The translations under genes and the position numbers were made by a program. From the NCBI GenBank assembly GCA_900544075.1, contig UQTJ01000001.1:124001-188000 (forward strand): a stretch of DNA of 64,000 nucleotides, in the 5' to 3' direction. This document shows positions 25,151-34,265 of this stretch, piece after piece (within the stretch, counting starts at the first letter, position 1; each line of letters opens with the position of its first letter). The notes beneath the pieces were generated by a model. It was given only the letters and a program-made list of their open reading frames with translations. It was not told where the DNA came from and searched no databases. This DNA comes from an uncultured Bacteroides sp. (GTDB lineage Bacteria > Bacteroidota > Bacteroidia > Bacteroidales > Bacteroidaceae).

Positions 25151-26590
25151 CTATATTAAACTTTCAATAACAGACATTGCGCCTTCAGCTTTTATCCTCT
25201 CCACGAACCCGGAATATAATCCCGTAAATGCCGGAGCGTTTTTCAAATCAGTGCTCTTAAAAGCAGACAGACCTAAAAAATCAATCGGACTGCCACTATT
25301 GATACAACAAACATCCTCGGAAGTCATCCATGGCTCAGAAACTTCAAAAGCATTACCTTTGTCATCCGTCTTGTATTTCAAATAGTGACGATATGCCGCA
25401 ATGAGGAAAGCCACACGCCGTAAATCAGCATTATCATGAATCATTTTTATAAGATTGGGCATCACATAAACCGGGAACTTAGAGATACCATCAAAACACA
25501 GTCTGGAAATCTGGTCGCTAACCGAACGGTTGGCAAACCTTTCTATCAATGTTTGCTTATAAACTTCTAAGTCGGTATCTTGAGGGACTAACACATACGG
25601 AGTTATATCCATATCCATAAAACCGCGCACAAATCTGACAATCCTGTCATCCGCCATGGCATCATCTACCTTGCGATATCCGGACAAGAACGACGGATAC
25701 GATAATAGCGTATGCGAAGCATTCAAGAGGCTTAGCTTCATATTCTCATATGGGCTTACATCATCCGTAAACACCACGCCAACTCTTTCCCAGGATGGTC
25801 TGCCGGCTATAAACTTGTCTTCAACCACCCACTGTATAAAATCCTCACAATAAACAGGAGCTTCATCATCCGTGCCATTTTCCCTGTTAAGACGCTCCAC
25901 GTCGTCAGGACGCGTGACGGGAGTTATACGGTCAACCATACTGTTCGGGAAAGTGACATTCTCCTCCACCCATGAAGCCAATTCTTTATCCTGTGCCTTT
26001 ATAAAAGACAAGAATGATTTGCGCGCAGTATTACCGTTATGCTGAAGATTATCGCATGACAAGATTGTAATCGGACCATTTCCGCACGTTTTCCTTCTCC
26101 TCAGACCTTCTGCCACAAAACCGAATACGGTATTTGGATGCTCCGGGTTATCTAAGTCGTGTCTTATATTAATGTCGTCAATCAGAAATTCACCAGTGGT
26201 TTTCTCCATATTATATCCGCCTTCGGTTATAGTCAAAGTTATAATACGTATGTCTTTATCGGATATCTTTGATAAAATCTCCTCTCTCTCATTGATTCCC
26301 CAATATAGCTCGACCAACGAACCTATCTTATACACCATATTGTCACCGCGTCTTCCGCAAACTGTCAATGTGTATTCATTATCCTGCTTCTTCAGCACCC
26401 TATACAACCGTTCGTCGCCCTGTAACAACATGGCGCCACATATTCCCCACAAATGCTGATCCTCAAATTCAAGGATTTTGTTTGTGTAATACTCTTCGTG
26501 AGCACGATGGAAATTACCTACCCCGATATGAAGAATACCAGATCTTATCTGATTTCTATCATAACAATAAGAAATGACTGAGTTTTTCAT
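25151..26590 (-). CDS. Mannitol dehydrogenase / fructuronate reductase family oxidoreductase
   Basis: A 479-residue polyol-specific long-chain dehydrogenase. The N-terminal NAD-binding part includes ILHIGVGNFHRAHEEYY. The family signature is seen at FPNSMVDRITPVTRP, and the catalytic Lys with Asn and His at KLSLLNASHTLLSY. Such enzymes interconvert ketoses with polyols or fructuronate/tagaturonate with mannonate/altronate using NAD(P)H. Which substrate applies is not clear; the C-terminal domain length fits both MtlK-like and UxuB-like members. The gene precedes the FucP-like permease by 19 bases. LacI-like operator sequences lie about 80-125 bases upstream, suggesting sugar-dependent control by the regulator at 2161. 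Confidence 0.88.
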   Translation of the reverse strand: MKNSVISYCYDRNQIRSGILHIGVGNFHRAHEEYYTNKILEFEDQHLWGICGAMLLQGDERLYRVLKKQDNEYTLTVCGRRGDNMVYKIGSLVELYWGINEREEILSKISDKDIRIITLTITEGGYNMEKTTGEFLIDDINIRHDLDNPEHPNTVFGFVAEGLRRRKTCGNGPITILSCDNLQHNGNTARKSFLSFIKAQDKELASWVEENVTFPNSMVDRITPVTRPDDVERLNRENGTDDEAPVYCEDFIQWVVEDKFIAGRPSWERVGVVFTDDVSPYENMKLSLLNASHTLLSYPSFLSGYRKVDDAMADDRIVRFVRGFMDMDITPYVLVPQDTDLEVYKQTLIERFANRSVSDQISRLCFDGISKFPVYVMPNLIKMIHDNADLRRVAFLIAAYRHYLKYKTDDKGNAFEVSEPWMTSEDVCCINSGSPIDFLGLSAFKSTDLKNAPAFTGLYSGFVERIKAEGAMSVIESLI

Positions 26591-26620
26591 AATTCTATTA
26601 CAATTTAAAATTTCTACTCA

Positions 26621-26628
26621 CAAAATTA
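26621..26628 (-). promoter_or_regulatory. Possible -7 promoter box of the dehydrogenase-permease operon
   Basis: The minus strand reads TAATTTTG, fitting TAnnTTTG, 30 bases before the start codon at 26590. A TTG at 26646-26648 gives a -33-like element with 17 instead of 19 bases of spacing. Confidence 0.4.
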
Positions 26629-26672
26629 ACATTGTACGGAAATCTCAATTTAAATTTGTAATAAAAATGAAT

Positions 26673-26715
26673 GCAAACGATTGCGGGAACGTTCTCAAAA
26701 TCTGCAAACGTTCCC
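26673..26715. promoter_or_regulatory. Cluster of three LacI-type operator-like sites
   Basis: Three 12-base sites with a central CG are present: GCAAACGATTGC (26673-26684, a near-palindrome), GGGAACGTTCTC (26685-26696) and GCAAACGTTCCC (26704-26715). The last, read on the other strand, matches the second at 10 of 12 bases. Dyads around a central CG are typical of LacI/GalR regulators. The position upstream of the presumed -33 element suggests activation or looping. Confidence 0.5.
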
Positions 26716-27097
26716 ATATAAGGACACGAAAACATACAATGCAAAGGCTGTGTGTCTTTATAAGAATAAGCCTTTTAAGATAGGTCCATAAATTATAATA
26801 GGATAATGCTCCGTTCCTGCCGCATAAAAAGAAGTCTCCTTCCTGCATATAAAGCCACAAACAACCTGTCATTTTCTATTAATATAACTTTTTATATATT
26901 AAGTCATATTTAAAGATTATATCCGGACGTTCTGTATTTTCCACTGGTATGGAAAGAAGTTTCAAAATGTATTTAAACGGTATTTAAAAGTCTTTTAAAC
27001 ACTGTTTAAACCTCCATAAGAACTGTCCCTAGGATTCTATCGGGCATTATAAATCCTCACACAATGAAGAAACTGCATTTTCAAAAAAACGTATAAA

Positions 27098-29458
27098 TCA
27101 ATATTCAAACGTAATACCAATAGTAGGCAACAATGTTCCACTCTCCATCTTTATACTCTTCATCACATAATGTCCGGGACGATCAGGGTCAACCTCCCCT
27201 GTACTCATCAACGCATCTGCCTGACGGAGTTTACTGGCTGTAATATTCTGTATATCCAGATAGAATCCCAACATACATTTCTTAAGATAGAATGTCTTGT
27301 CAACCCTGACATCCAATTGTCCGAAAGCCGGAAGACGCTCCATATTATAACGGCTATAGTCATAGTAAGCGCGTCCCTGTACATTCCATGCCTCTATAAG
27401 TGACGATTTTTCTTCATCGTATGGAGTATATGGCGAACCACCTATGGCACATACACGCATACCGACACTCCAGTTCTTTGGCAAGTTATACGTTCCGCTC
27501 ATATTGAATATGAATCTGTTGTCCCATGCAGAAGCCACATATTTATCATCCGCTCCGGATTTAAACTCACTCCTGAAGAAAGTAAGCGATGAAGAAAGAT
27601 TCAGTTTCTTTGCCAGCAGCCATTTGAACATGATTTCCACACCATATGAACGGCCTTCCGCATCCGATACAAGCAATTCGTTACCTATAACGCCATAATC
27701 GTTGCCCTTGCATGAAAGCGGAATATTGTCTGCTACGGACAAAGGCATATTGTTGTACATCTTATAAAATCCTTCTGCCGAAACCTCCATTGTCTCAGTA
27801 GGATTCCATGTCAGGCCCACACTTTCTTGAGTGACAGACGTATAATCAAGTCCCTTATTTACATAGACACCGGAATTATCTTTATAACCTAAAGCGGTAT
27901 ACGCCGGAAGCTGATAGTAGAGCCCCATATGTCCGCTGAGATAAAGTCCGTCTATAAGCCTGTAGGAAACAGAAAGACGAGGCGACAGCTGCCTCCACAG
28001 TTCTTTCATCTTGTCACTGTAGTTATTTCCGTCGGTTCTTACACCGAGAGAAGCCGTAAACTTCTCATCGAACGATTTGTAGTCGGCAGAAGCATATATT
28101 CCCCAGCGCAGCATATTGAGTGACGTATTGTAATTGAACTCATATAATTTATCGGAGAATATTTTCTGATAAGTATCGTTTGTGTAATGAGTGTAATTCA
28201 ATTCAAAACCGGCATTAACCTTCCATGAAGCCCACTCGGATGTATTCTCTACACGTAGTTTGGTTTCCTGCTCCACGGAACCCAAATCAAGATTCAGATT
28301 GTCAGGGTTACTGTCATCATTGTTCTGATACTTGAAGTTCCTGTTATGCAGATAACTGTGGCTCAATGTAACGGACTGTACATGATTGCCCGCATAATGA
28401 CGGTACACACTACCCAAAGTAAATGTTTCCTGCTCTATCGTAGGCAGATAGCTAAGAAGATATTCGGCATAATCGCCATCGATATCCATATTCAGTTTCA
28501 TGCGGTCCAATCCCCCAAGACCAAGCACGGTGAGTTCATTCTTGTCATCAAATCTTGTCTTTATCTTGAAAGAAGCATCTGTATAAGCCGGCAGGAACGG
28601 CAATCCGAGCACCTTAAATAACATCTGCAGATATGACTGGCGTACAGATACCAGATAAGAAGTCTTGTCGCCCAAATGACCGTTTGAACTGAGGGATACT
28701 TCGGATGCACCGAGAGTAGCCTTAAGCGAATTACGCTCCATACTTCCGTCGCGAAGGCTGAAATCAAGCACAGAGCTCAAAGCATTTCCACGATGAGCCG
28801 GGAAAGCACCGCTATAGAACTTGACATTTCGTATCAGGTCGGCATCAATAAGCCCCACAGGACCGCCGGAAGCTCCCTGCGTACTGAAATGGTTAATGTT
28901 AGGTATCTCTACCCCATCCAGATAAAATCTGTTTTCAGACGGACCTCCACCACGGACTATCAGGTCGTTTCTATATCCAACAGGCGAGAATGCCACACCC
29001 GGATAGTTCTGTACCACACGCGATATGTCACGGTTTGCCCCCGGAGCTTTCTCTATCTCCTGAAGTCCGATAACCCTCAGGCTGACAGGACTCTCGGCTA
29101 CTCTACGGAACGGTGAGGCCGTGACTGTAACCTCAGATATTGAAGTGCTCTCCTCCTCCATCTCAATATTGATATGAGGAGTGATATGGTTTACTCTGTA
29201 TTCTTCTGTAAAGACAGTCTTATAGCCTATAGTTGAGGCTCTCAACTGGTATATACCTGGAGGAACAGAATTGATTGTAAAATTTCCGTTTATATCAGTT
29301 GAAGCACCGATGTTAAGTCCTACAACCAATATATTGACAAACTCCAAAGGTTCACGCGTAGACTTGCTTACTACCGTACCTTTAATCTGATAATTTTGGG
29401 CAAATACAGCTATAGAAACTATTGACAGGACAAGCTCACTTATAAATCTTCTGAACAT
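27098..29458 (-). CDS. TonB-dependent outer-membrane receptor
   Basis: A 786-residue receptor with a signal peptide (LVLSIVSIAVFAQN), an N-terminal CarboxypepD-regulatory-like domain (about residues 22-100, IKGTVVSKSTREPLEFVNI), a plug (about 110-225, with RDISRVVQNYPGVAFSPVG and NRFYLDGVEIPNINHF), and a barrel ending in GITFEY. It lacks an STN domain and no SusD gene is adjacent, so it is a standalone receptor, perhaps for a siderophore, vitamin, metal complex or peptide. It lies between the dehydrogenase control region and the HIT gene and appears to be its own transcription unit. Confidence 0.9.
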   Translation of the reverse strand: MFRRFISELVLSIVSIAVFAQNYQIKGTVVSKSTREPLEFVNILVVGLNIGASTDINGNFTINSVPPGIYQLRASTIGYKTVFTEEYRVNHITPHINIEMEEESTSISEVTVTASPFRRVAESPVSLRVIGLQEIEKAPGANRDISRVVQNYPGVAFSPVGYRNDLIVRGGGPSENRFYLDGVEIPNINHFSTQGASGGPVGLIDADLIRNVKFYSGAFPAHRGNALSSVLDFSLRDGSMERNSLKATLGASEVSLSSNGHLGDKTSYLVSVRQSYLQMLFKVLGLPFLPAYTDASFKIKTRFDDKNELTVLGLGGLDRMKLNMDIDGDYAEYLLSYLPTIEQETFTLGSVYRHYAGNHVQSVTLSHSYLHNRNFKYQNNDDSNPDNLNLDLGSVEQETKLRVENTSEWASWKVNAGFELNYTHYTNDTYQKIFSDKLYEFNYNTSLNMLRWGIYASADYKSFDEKFTASLGVRTDGNNYSDKMKELWRQLSPRLSVSYRLIDGLYLSGHMGLYYQLPAYTALGYKDNSGVYVNKGLDYTSVTQESVGLTWNPTETMEVSAEGFYKMYNNMPLSVADNIPLSCKGNDYGVIGNELLVSDAEGRSYGVEIMFKWLLAKKLNLSSSLTFFRSEFKSGADDKYVASAWDNRFIFNMSGTYNLPKNWSVGMRVCAIGGSPYTPYDEEKSSLIEAWNVQGRAYYDYSRYNMERLPAFGQLDVRVDKTFYLKKCMLGFYLDIQNITASKLRQADALMSTGEVDPDRPGHYVMKSIKMESGTLLPTIGITFEY

Positions 29459-29510
29459 ATGAAAAGTTTTTCACATTAACAGATGCAAATGTAGTGATTA
29501 CAAATAAAAA

Positions 29511-29530
29511 AGCCATCATAATAGATGGCT
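29511..29530 (-). terminator. Terminator of the HIT gene
   Basis: On the minus strand AGCCATC pairs with GATGGCT around a 6-base loop, followed by TTTTTTA. It is 23 bases past the stop codon. Confidence 0.75.
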
Positions 29531-29552
29531 TTATATAAAATGAATAGGAAAA

Positions 29553-29960
29553 TTATTTCTGACTTTCAGTCCAGGCATTATTTATAGCCTGAGCAATAGC
29601 GGCAAATTCATCTGAAGTCAATGAAAGTTTAGGATTCGAGAAGAGCATATCCGATTCTTTCTGGATTGGGATAAGGTGAATATGTGCATGAGGAACTTCA
29701 AGACCGATAACAGCCTCACCTACCTTCTTGCATGGGAATGCTTTCTGAATAGCAAGTGCAACGCTCTTTGCAAAAACATGCATTTCAGCCAGTTCGTCAT
29801 CTTCCAAATCAAAGATGTAATCCACTTCCCTCTTCGGAACTACCAATGTATGTCCTTTCACTAAAGGGTTTATATCAAGAAACGCATAAAACTTATCATT
29901 CTCAGCCACTTTGTAGCTTGGAATTTCTCCTGCAATGATTTTACTGAATATAGTTGCCAT
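29553..29960 (-). CDS. HIT-family (histidine triad) nucleotide hydrolase
   Basis: A 135-residue HIT protein when started at ATG 29960 (MATIFSKIIAGEIPSYKV). An in-frame ATG 27 bases upstream would add nine residues that do not fit the family and overlap the greA terminator. The triad HAHIHLIPI is at the C-terminal side, with KGHTLVVPKREVDYIF typical of the HINT/Fhit-like fold. Such enzymes hydrolyse nucleotide phosphoramidates or similar molecules. It follows greA on the same strand after a terminator-like hairpin, a neighbour pair common in Bacteroides. Confidence 0.92.
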   Translation of the reverse strand: MATIFSKIIAGEIPSYKVAENDKFYAFLDINPLVKGHTLVVPKREVDYIFDLEDDELAEMHVFAKSVALAIQKAFPCKKVGEAVIGLEVPHAHIHLIPIQKESDMLFSNPKLSLTSDEFAAIAQAINNAWTESQK

Positions 29961-29980
29961 ATCTTTATATAATATTAAAT

Positions 29981-30012
29981 AAGGCAAGTCCGCACGAAGC
30001 AGACCTGCCTTA
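29981..30012 (-). terminator. Terminator after greA
   Basis: On the minus strand AAGGCAGGTCTGC and its imperfect complement pair around a TTCG loop, followed by TTATTTAATATT. It starts 5 bases past the greA stop codon. Confidence 0.65.
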
Positions 30013-30016
30013 ACAA

Positions 30017-30481
30017 TTAAAATGATATACTTAAAATTTCAAGACTGATTTTACCCTGAGGTATTGTAATCTCAGCTACATCACCAACTTTCTTGCCAAG
30101 CAATCCCTGAGCAATAGGAGTTGTTACTGAAATCTTTCCTTCCTTAAGGTTGGCTTCACTTTCAGACACGATAGTATAAGCCATTTTCATATTGTTTTTT
30201 ACATTCTTCAATTCCACACGTGTAAGAATCTGTACTGTATCAGCCTTCATCTTTGATGTGTCAATGATTTTTGCATCACCGATAGTAGCCTTAAGCTGGT
30301 TGATTTTCATTTCCAACAAGCCCTGTGCTTCCTTGGCAGCATCATACTCTGCATTTTCCGACAAGTCACCCTTATCACGTGCCTCTGCAATAGCAGCTAC
30401 GATTCTCGGACGTTCCACTGCCTCCAGATGCTTTAATTCGGCCAACAGTTTCTGATAGCCTTCTTCTGACATATAAGCCAT
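30017..30481 (-). CDS. greA: Transcription elongation factor GreA
   Basis: A 154-residue GreA: an N-terminal antiparallel coiled coil (about residues 1-75) with the acidic tip GDLSENAEY needed to stimulate transcript cleavage in stalled RNA polymerase, and a C-terminal FKBP-like domain (about 80-154) ending KISLEILSISF. The length matches the family. The start MAYMSEEGYQKLL was chosen because it gives the full coiled coil; a second Met three residues later could also serve. It lies upstream of the HIT gene on the same strand. Confidence 0.97.
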   Translation of the reverse strand: MAYMSEEGYQKLLAELKHLEAVERPRIVAAIAEARDKGDLSENAEYDAAKEAQGLLEMKINQLKATIGDAKIIDTSKMKADTVQILTRVELKNVKNNMKMAYTIVSESEANLKEGKISVTTPIAQGLLGKKVGDVAEITIPQGKISLEILSISF

Positions 30482-30548
30482 AATAATTTTCCTCCTAATT
30501 ATTTTCGTTATTAATTAATTTCCTGATTTGATATAAAACAAAAAAGAA

Positions 30549-30574
30549 TTCCGACATGTTCAACTATGCCGGAA
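30549..30574 (-). terminator. Terminator of the thioredoxin-fold lipoprotein gene
   Basis: On the minus strand TTCCGGCAT pairs with ATGTCGGAA (one mismatch) around an 8-base loop, followed by TTCTTTTTTG. It lies about 90 bases past the stop codon. Confidence 0.65.
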
Positions 30575-30664
30575 CCCTTCATCTTATATTCTGTGTGCAA
30601 AGATAAGCTTTTTTCTTATAAGTCAATCACATAAGTGCTTTATTTTTACATGCTATTAAACATG

Positions 30665-31810
30665 TTAAAGCAACTTTTTGATTTCCGCTTCCAAATCTGA
30701 TTTTTCGTTCAACCTTAACACCAGTTCATTGTTTCTATTTACGAGAAATGCAGTAGGAAGTCCTGAAACGCCATATAATTTTGCATAAGTAGAATACGGA
30801 CCTTGCGGATCACGGACACAAATCCAAGGCAAATTGTCGCACGCTGTTTTCCAGAAATGCTCGTCAGTATCAAATGATACCTGATATATTTCAAGTCCCT
30901 GAGATGAATATTTACTATAAAGTTCTCTCAAGGCCAACGTTCTGGTTCCTGAATTGGAAGTGGCATAAGCAGTGAAATCTATCAACACGACCTTACCCTT
31001 CAGGTCTGTAAGATGCTTTGTTTCACCATTAATATCTCTTAAAGGAATATCTATGATTGATGTTTCAGTCACCATATCCTCAGGAATCTCTATCGGTTTA
31101 GCCTGCGGAGTACGTGTATTCTTCATTCCTTTTATTACCATATTATACAGATTTCTCGAACGGTCAGCATGAGGATACCTGTGATTAAGACTTGTTGCAA
31201 CTGCAGCAAAACACTTGACATCCTCTTTGCTTGAGAACGGGTCAAAAATCATTAAACCGTTCAGCTGCTGGAACAATGCAAAATACGATGAAGCCTTGTC
31301 CGGTTCCTTATATATATACTCACGCTTCACCTTATTTTTATAGTCAGCAATCATACGCAAGAGGCTGTCTTGAGCTATACCTGCTGGAAGACCTGATTTA
31401 TTCAGTTCATTTACCTTCTCCTGAAGTTCAGCCTGCAGCAACGAAAGTTCTTTTATCTTTATGTTACTTTCAGAACCTGTTACTGTATAACCAGAAGAGA
31501 ATGTAGTATATGAAGAGTTTATATTTACAGTTTCTGTAGAATCCACAACAAAGTTTATAACCTTGTCATCAATTCTCAATCTATAAAAATCAGGTGCCTC
31601 AGGGCGTGCTGCAGATAAGTGGAACTTACCGTTTTCGCCGAGTTTCACAGAATCCACTTTAAGAACTCCATTCATCGAAGAATGTTCCATATACAACATT
31701 TTATCATCAGCTCCGGCTATTTCACCCTCAACATTAAAAACCGGCCCGCGGTTACATGCCGCAAATCCTGCTGCAAGAAGCATGGCAGCAATATAATTTT
31801 TTTTGCTCAT
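30665..31810 (-). CDS. DUF4369/TlpA-like lipoprotein lacking the CXXC motif
   Basis: A 381-residue lipoprotein with lipobox GFAAC (Cys19). Residues about 22-125 resemble the DUF4369 domain (VEGEIAGADDKMLYMEH). A helical linker follows, then a thioredoxin fold (about 250-381) of the AhpC/TlpA type: LTDLKGKVVLIDFTAYATSNSGTR, then GLEIYQVSFDTDE and YGVSGLPTAFLVNRN with the cis-Pro. At the place of the redox W-C-x-x-C it has TSNSGT (about residues 284-289), so both cysteines are gone. It cannot work as a normal thiol-disulfide oxidoreductase and may serve as a binding or scaffold protein in the envelope. Confidence 0.88.
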   Translation of the reverse strand: MSKKNYIAAMLLAAGFAACNRGPVFNVEGEIAGADDKMLYMEHSSMNGVLKVDSVKLGENGKFHLSAARPEAPDFYRLRIDDKVINFVVDSTETVNINSSYTTFSSGYTVTGSESNIKIKELSLLQAELQEKVNELNKSGLPAGIAQDSLLRMIADYKNKVKREYIYKEPDKASSYFALFQQLNGLMIFDPFSSKEDVKCFAAVATSLNHRYPHADRSRNLYNMVIKGMKNTRTPQAKPIEIPEDMVTETSIIDIPLRDINGETKHLTDLKGKVVLIDFTAYATSNSGTRTLALRELYSKYSSQGLEIYQVSFDTDEHFWKTACDNLPWICVRDPQGPYSTYAKLYGVSGLPTAFLVNRNNELVLRLNEKSDLEAEIKKLL

Positions 31811-31973
31811 ACCGTTATTCCTATTGGTTAAAAAAATAAATTTAGCGGTGCAAAGTTACTGTTTTAAACGATTTCACAAAGTTTTTTTCTTTCTTCTTAA
31901 TAATCAGCGACAAAAAATTAGCATTTTATGAAAGTTTTACCTCATTACCACCCTTTTACTGCAATAAAATGTT

Positions 31974-31981
31974 TATCTTTG
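31974..31981 (+). promoter_or_regulatory. Possible -7 promoter box of pnp
   Basis: TATCTTTG fits TAnnTTTG and stands 38 bases before the ATG at 32020. A start at an upstream in-frame ATG (31969) would lie before the transcription start, which supports the shorter protein. Confidence 0.55.
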
Positions 31982-32019
31982 CGCATATTTTGACGAAAAA
32001 CTATATTAAATCAATTTTT

Positions 32020-34188
32020 ATGATCAATCCAATTGTTAAGACGATCGAGCTCGGAGATGGCAGAACCATCACACTCGAAACGGGAAAGCTGGCAAAACAG
32101 GCAGATGGTGCTGTTATGCTACGCATGGGTAATACCATGTTGTTGGCTACTGTTTGTGCAGCAAAAGATGCAGTTCCCGGTACAGATTTCATGCCTTTAC
32201 AGGTAGAGTACAAAGAAAAATATTCAGCATTCGGACGTTTCCCTGGCGGTTTCACAAAACGCGAAGGCAAGGCATCTGACTATGAAATTTTGACCTGCCG
32301 TCTTGTTGACCGTGCATTACGTCCTCTTTTCCCTGATAATTATCATGCAGAGGTATATGTAAACATTACCCTCTTCTCAGCAGACGGTGTAGATATGCCG
32401 GATGCACTTGCAGGACTTGCAGCTTCAGCAGCACTTGCTGTTTCTGATATACCATTCGGTGGTCCTATATCAGAAGTACGTGTAGCACGTATCGACGGTC
32501 AGTTTGTTATCAATCCTACATTCGAAGCCCTCAAGAAGGCTGACATGGACTTGATGGTAGCAGCTACTTACGAAAACATTATGATGGTGGAAGGCGAAAT
32601 GGAAGAAGTTTCAGAACAAGACCTTCTCGAAGCAATGAAGTTCGCTCACGAAGCTATCAAGGTTCACTGCAAGGCTCAGATGGAACTTATGGAAGAAGTA
32701 GGTTCTACAGTTAAACGTGAATACTGCCACGAAGAAAACGATGAAGACCTTCGCAAAGCTGTACACGATGCATGCTACGAAAAAGCATATGCTATTGCAG
32801 CATCAGGCAACAGAAACAAGCACGAACGCGGTGATGCTTTCGATGCTGTATGCGAAGAATTCAAGGCACAGTTCACTGAAGAAGAACTTGAAGAAAAGGG
32901 CGCTATGATTGACCGCTACTACCACGATGTAGAAAAAGAAGCTATGCGTCGTTGTATCCTCGACGAAGGCAAGCGTCTTGACGGACGTACTACAACAGAA
33001 ATCCGTCCTATCTGGTGTGAAGTAAGCCCACTGCCTGGCCCTCACGGTTCTTCAATCTTCACACGTGGTGAAACTCAGTCATTGAGTACTGTAACTCTCG
33101 GTACAAAACTTGACGAAAAGATTGTGGACGATGTTCTTGACCAGCATAAGGAACGCTTCCTGCTCCACTACAACTTCCCTCCATTCTCTACGGGCGAAGC
33201 TAAGGCACAGCGCGGTGTAGGCCGTCGTGAAATCGGTCACGGCCACTTGGCATGGCGTGCATTGAAAGGACAGATTCCTGCAGACTATCCATACTGCGTA
33301 CGTGTAGTTTCAGATATACTTGAATCAAACGGTTCATCTTCTATGGCAACAGTATGTGCCGGAACACTGGCTCTTATGGATGCCGGTGTACCTATCAAGA
33401 ATCCGGTATCAGGTATTGCAATGGGATTGATCAAAAATGCCGGAGAAGACAAATATGCCGTTCTTTCAGATATTCTTGGCGATGAAGACCACTTGGGCGA
33501 CATGGACTTCAAGGTTACAGGTACTTGTAAGGGTATCACTGCAACACAGATGGACATCAAGTGCGACGGTCTGACATATGATATCCTTGAAAAGGCTCTT
33601 CTTCAGGCAAAACAGGGACGCGAATATATCCTTGGTAAACTGACTGAATGTATCGCAGAACCTCGCGCTGAATTGAAACCACATGCTCCACGCATCGAAA
33701 CAATGACTATTCCTAAAGAATTCATCGGTGCAGTAATCGGCCCTGGAGGTAAGATTATACAAGGTATGCAGGAAGAAACAGGTGCAACTATCACAATCGA
33801 AGAAGTTGACAACTTGGGACGTATCGAAATCTCAGGTACAAACAAGAAATCAATCGATGATGCAATCCGCCTGATAAAAGGTATAGTAGCTATCCCTGAA
33901 GTAGGTGAAGTTTACACAGGTAAGGTTCGTTCTATCATGCCATACGGTGCGTTCGTAGAATTCCTTCCAGGCAAGGATGGTTTGCTCCACATTTCTGAGA
34001 TTGACTGGAAACGCCTTGAAACAATAGAAGAAGCCGGCTTGAAAGAAGGTGATGACATAGAAGTAAAACTTCTTGAAATCGACCCTAAGACTGGTAAATT
34101 CAAACTTTCACACAAAGTATTGTTGCCAAAACCAGAAGGAATGGAAGAAAACAACAAGAAACGTGAGAAAAAGGCTCAACAGAAATAA
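32020..34188 (+). CDS. pnp: Polyribonucleotide nucleotidyltransferase (PNPase)
   Basis: A 722-residue 3'-to-5' phosphorolytic exoribonuclease when started at ATG 32020 (MINPIVKTIELGDGRTITLETGKLA begins the family). The two RNase PH-like domains, the KH domain (IPKEFIGAVIGPGGKIIQGMQ) and the S1 domain (YTGKVRSIMPYGAFVEFLPGKDGLLHISEI) are in the normal order, with the motif GPHGSSIFTRGETQ in the second catalytic core. The C-terminal tail is short and lysine-rich. It degrades mRNA and works in RNA turnover. It has its own promoter-like box and a strong terminator, so it appears to be monocistronic. Sequence codon use is that of a highly expressed gene. Confidence 0.97.
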   Translation: MINPIVKTIELGDGRTITLETGKLAKQADGAVMLRMGNTMLLATVCAAKDAVPGTDFMPLQVEYKEKYSAFGRFPGGFTKREGKASDYEILTCRLVDRALRPLFPDNYHAEVYVNITLFSADGVDMPDALAGLAASAALAVSDIPFGGPISEVRVARIDGQFVINPTFEALKKADMDLMVAATYENIMMVEGEMEEVSEQDLLEAMKFAHEAIKVHCKAQMELMEEVGSTVKREYCHEENDEDLRKAVHDACYEKAYAIAASGNRNKHERGDAFDAVCEEFKAQFTEEELEEKGAMIDRYYHDVEKEAMRRCILDEGKRLDGRTTTEIRPIWCEVSPLPGPHGSSIFTRGETQSLSTVTLGTKLDEKIVDDVLDQHKERFLLHYNFPPFSTGEAKAQRGVGRREIGHGHLAWRALKGQIPADYPYCVRVVSDILESNGSSSMATVCAGTLALMDAGVPIKNPVSGIAMGLIKNAGEDKYAVLSDILGDEDHLGDMDFKVTGTCKGITATQMDIKCDGLTYDILEKALLQAKQGREYILGKLTECIAEPRAELKPHAPRIETMTIPKEFIGAVIGPGGKIIQGMQEETGATITIEEVDNLGRIEISGTNKKSIDDAIRLIKGIVAIPEVGEVYTGKVRSIMPYGAFVEFLPGKDGLLHISEIDWKRLETIEEAGLKEGDDIEVKLLEIDPKTGKFKLSHKVLLPKPEGMEENNKKREKKAQQK

Positions 34189-34211
34189 TTCATAAAGAAG
34201 AACTATTATAG

Positions 34212-34245
34212 AAAGGAATGACCGAAAACGGTTGTTCCTTTTTTT
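34212..34245 (+). terminator. Terminator of pnp
   Basis: AAAGGAA and TTCCTTT enclose a second stem ACCG/CGGT with a 4-base loop, followed by a run of T. The hairpin starts 24 bases past the stop codon. Confidence 0.85.
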
Positions 34246-34265
34246 GTTTCCGTTTACGCAAATAC

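Larger units (their letters stand above)
26591..27097. other. Upstream control region of the dehydrogenase-permease operon
   Basis: No credible gene lies here. It holds a possible minus-strand -7 box TAATTTTG (26621-26628), three LacI-like dyads (26673-26715), and AT-rich sequence with short poly-T and TTTAAA repeats near 26970-27005. No terminator is clearly visible for the receptor gene upstream. Confidence 0.6.

Noticed and set aside
26645..26872. A 75-residue minus-strand frame in the control region
   Set aside because: No family resemblance, rich in Cys/Leu/Tyr as in random frames, and it overlaps the operator-like cluster.
29961..29987. A longer start for the HIT protein
   Set aside because: It adds nine non-family residues and overlaps the greA terminator.
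31969..32019. A longer PNPase start adding 17 residues
   Set aside because: The extra residues do not fit the family and the codon lies before the promoter-like -7 box.
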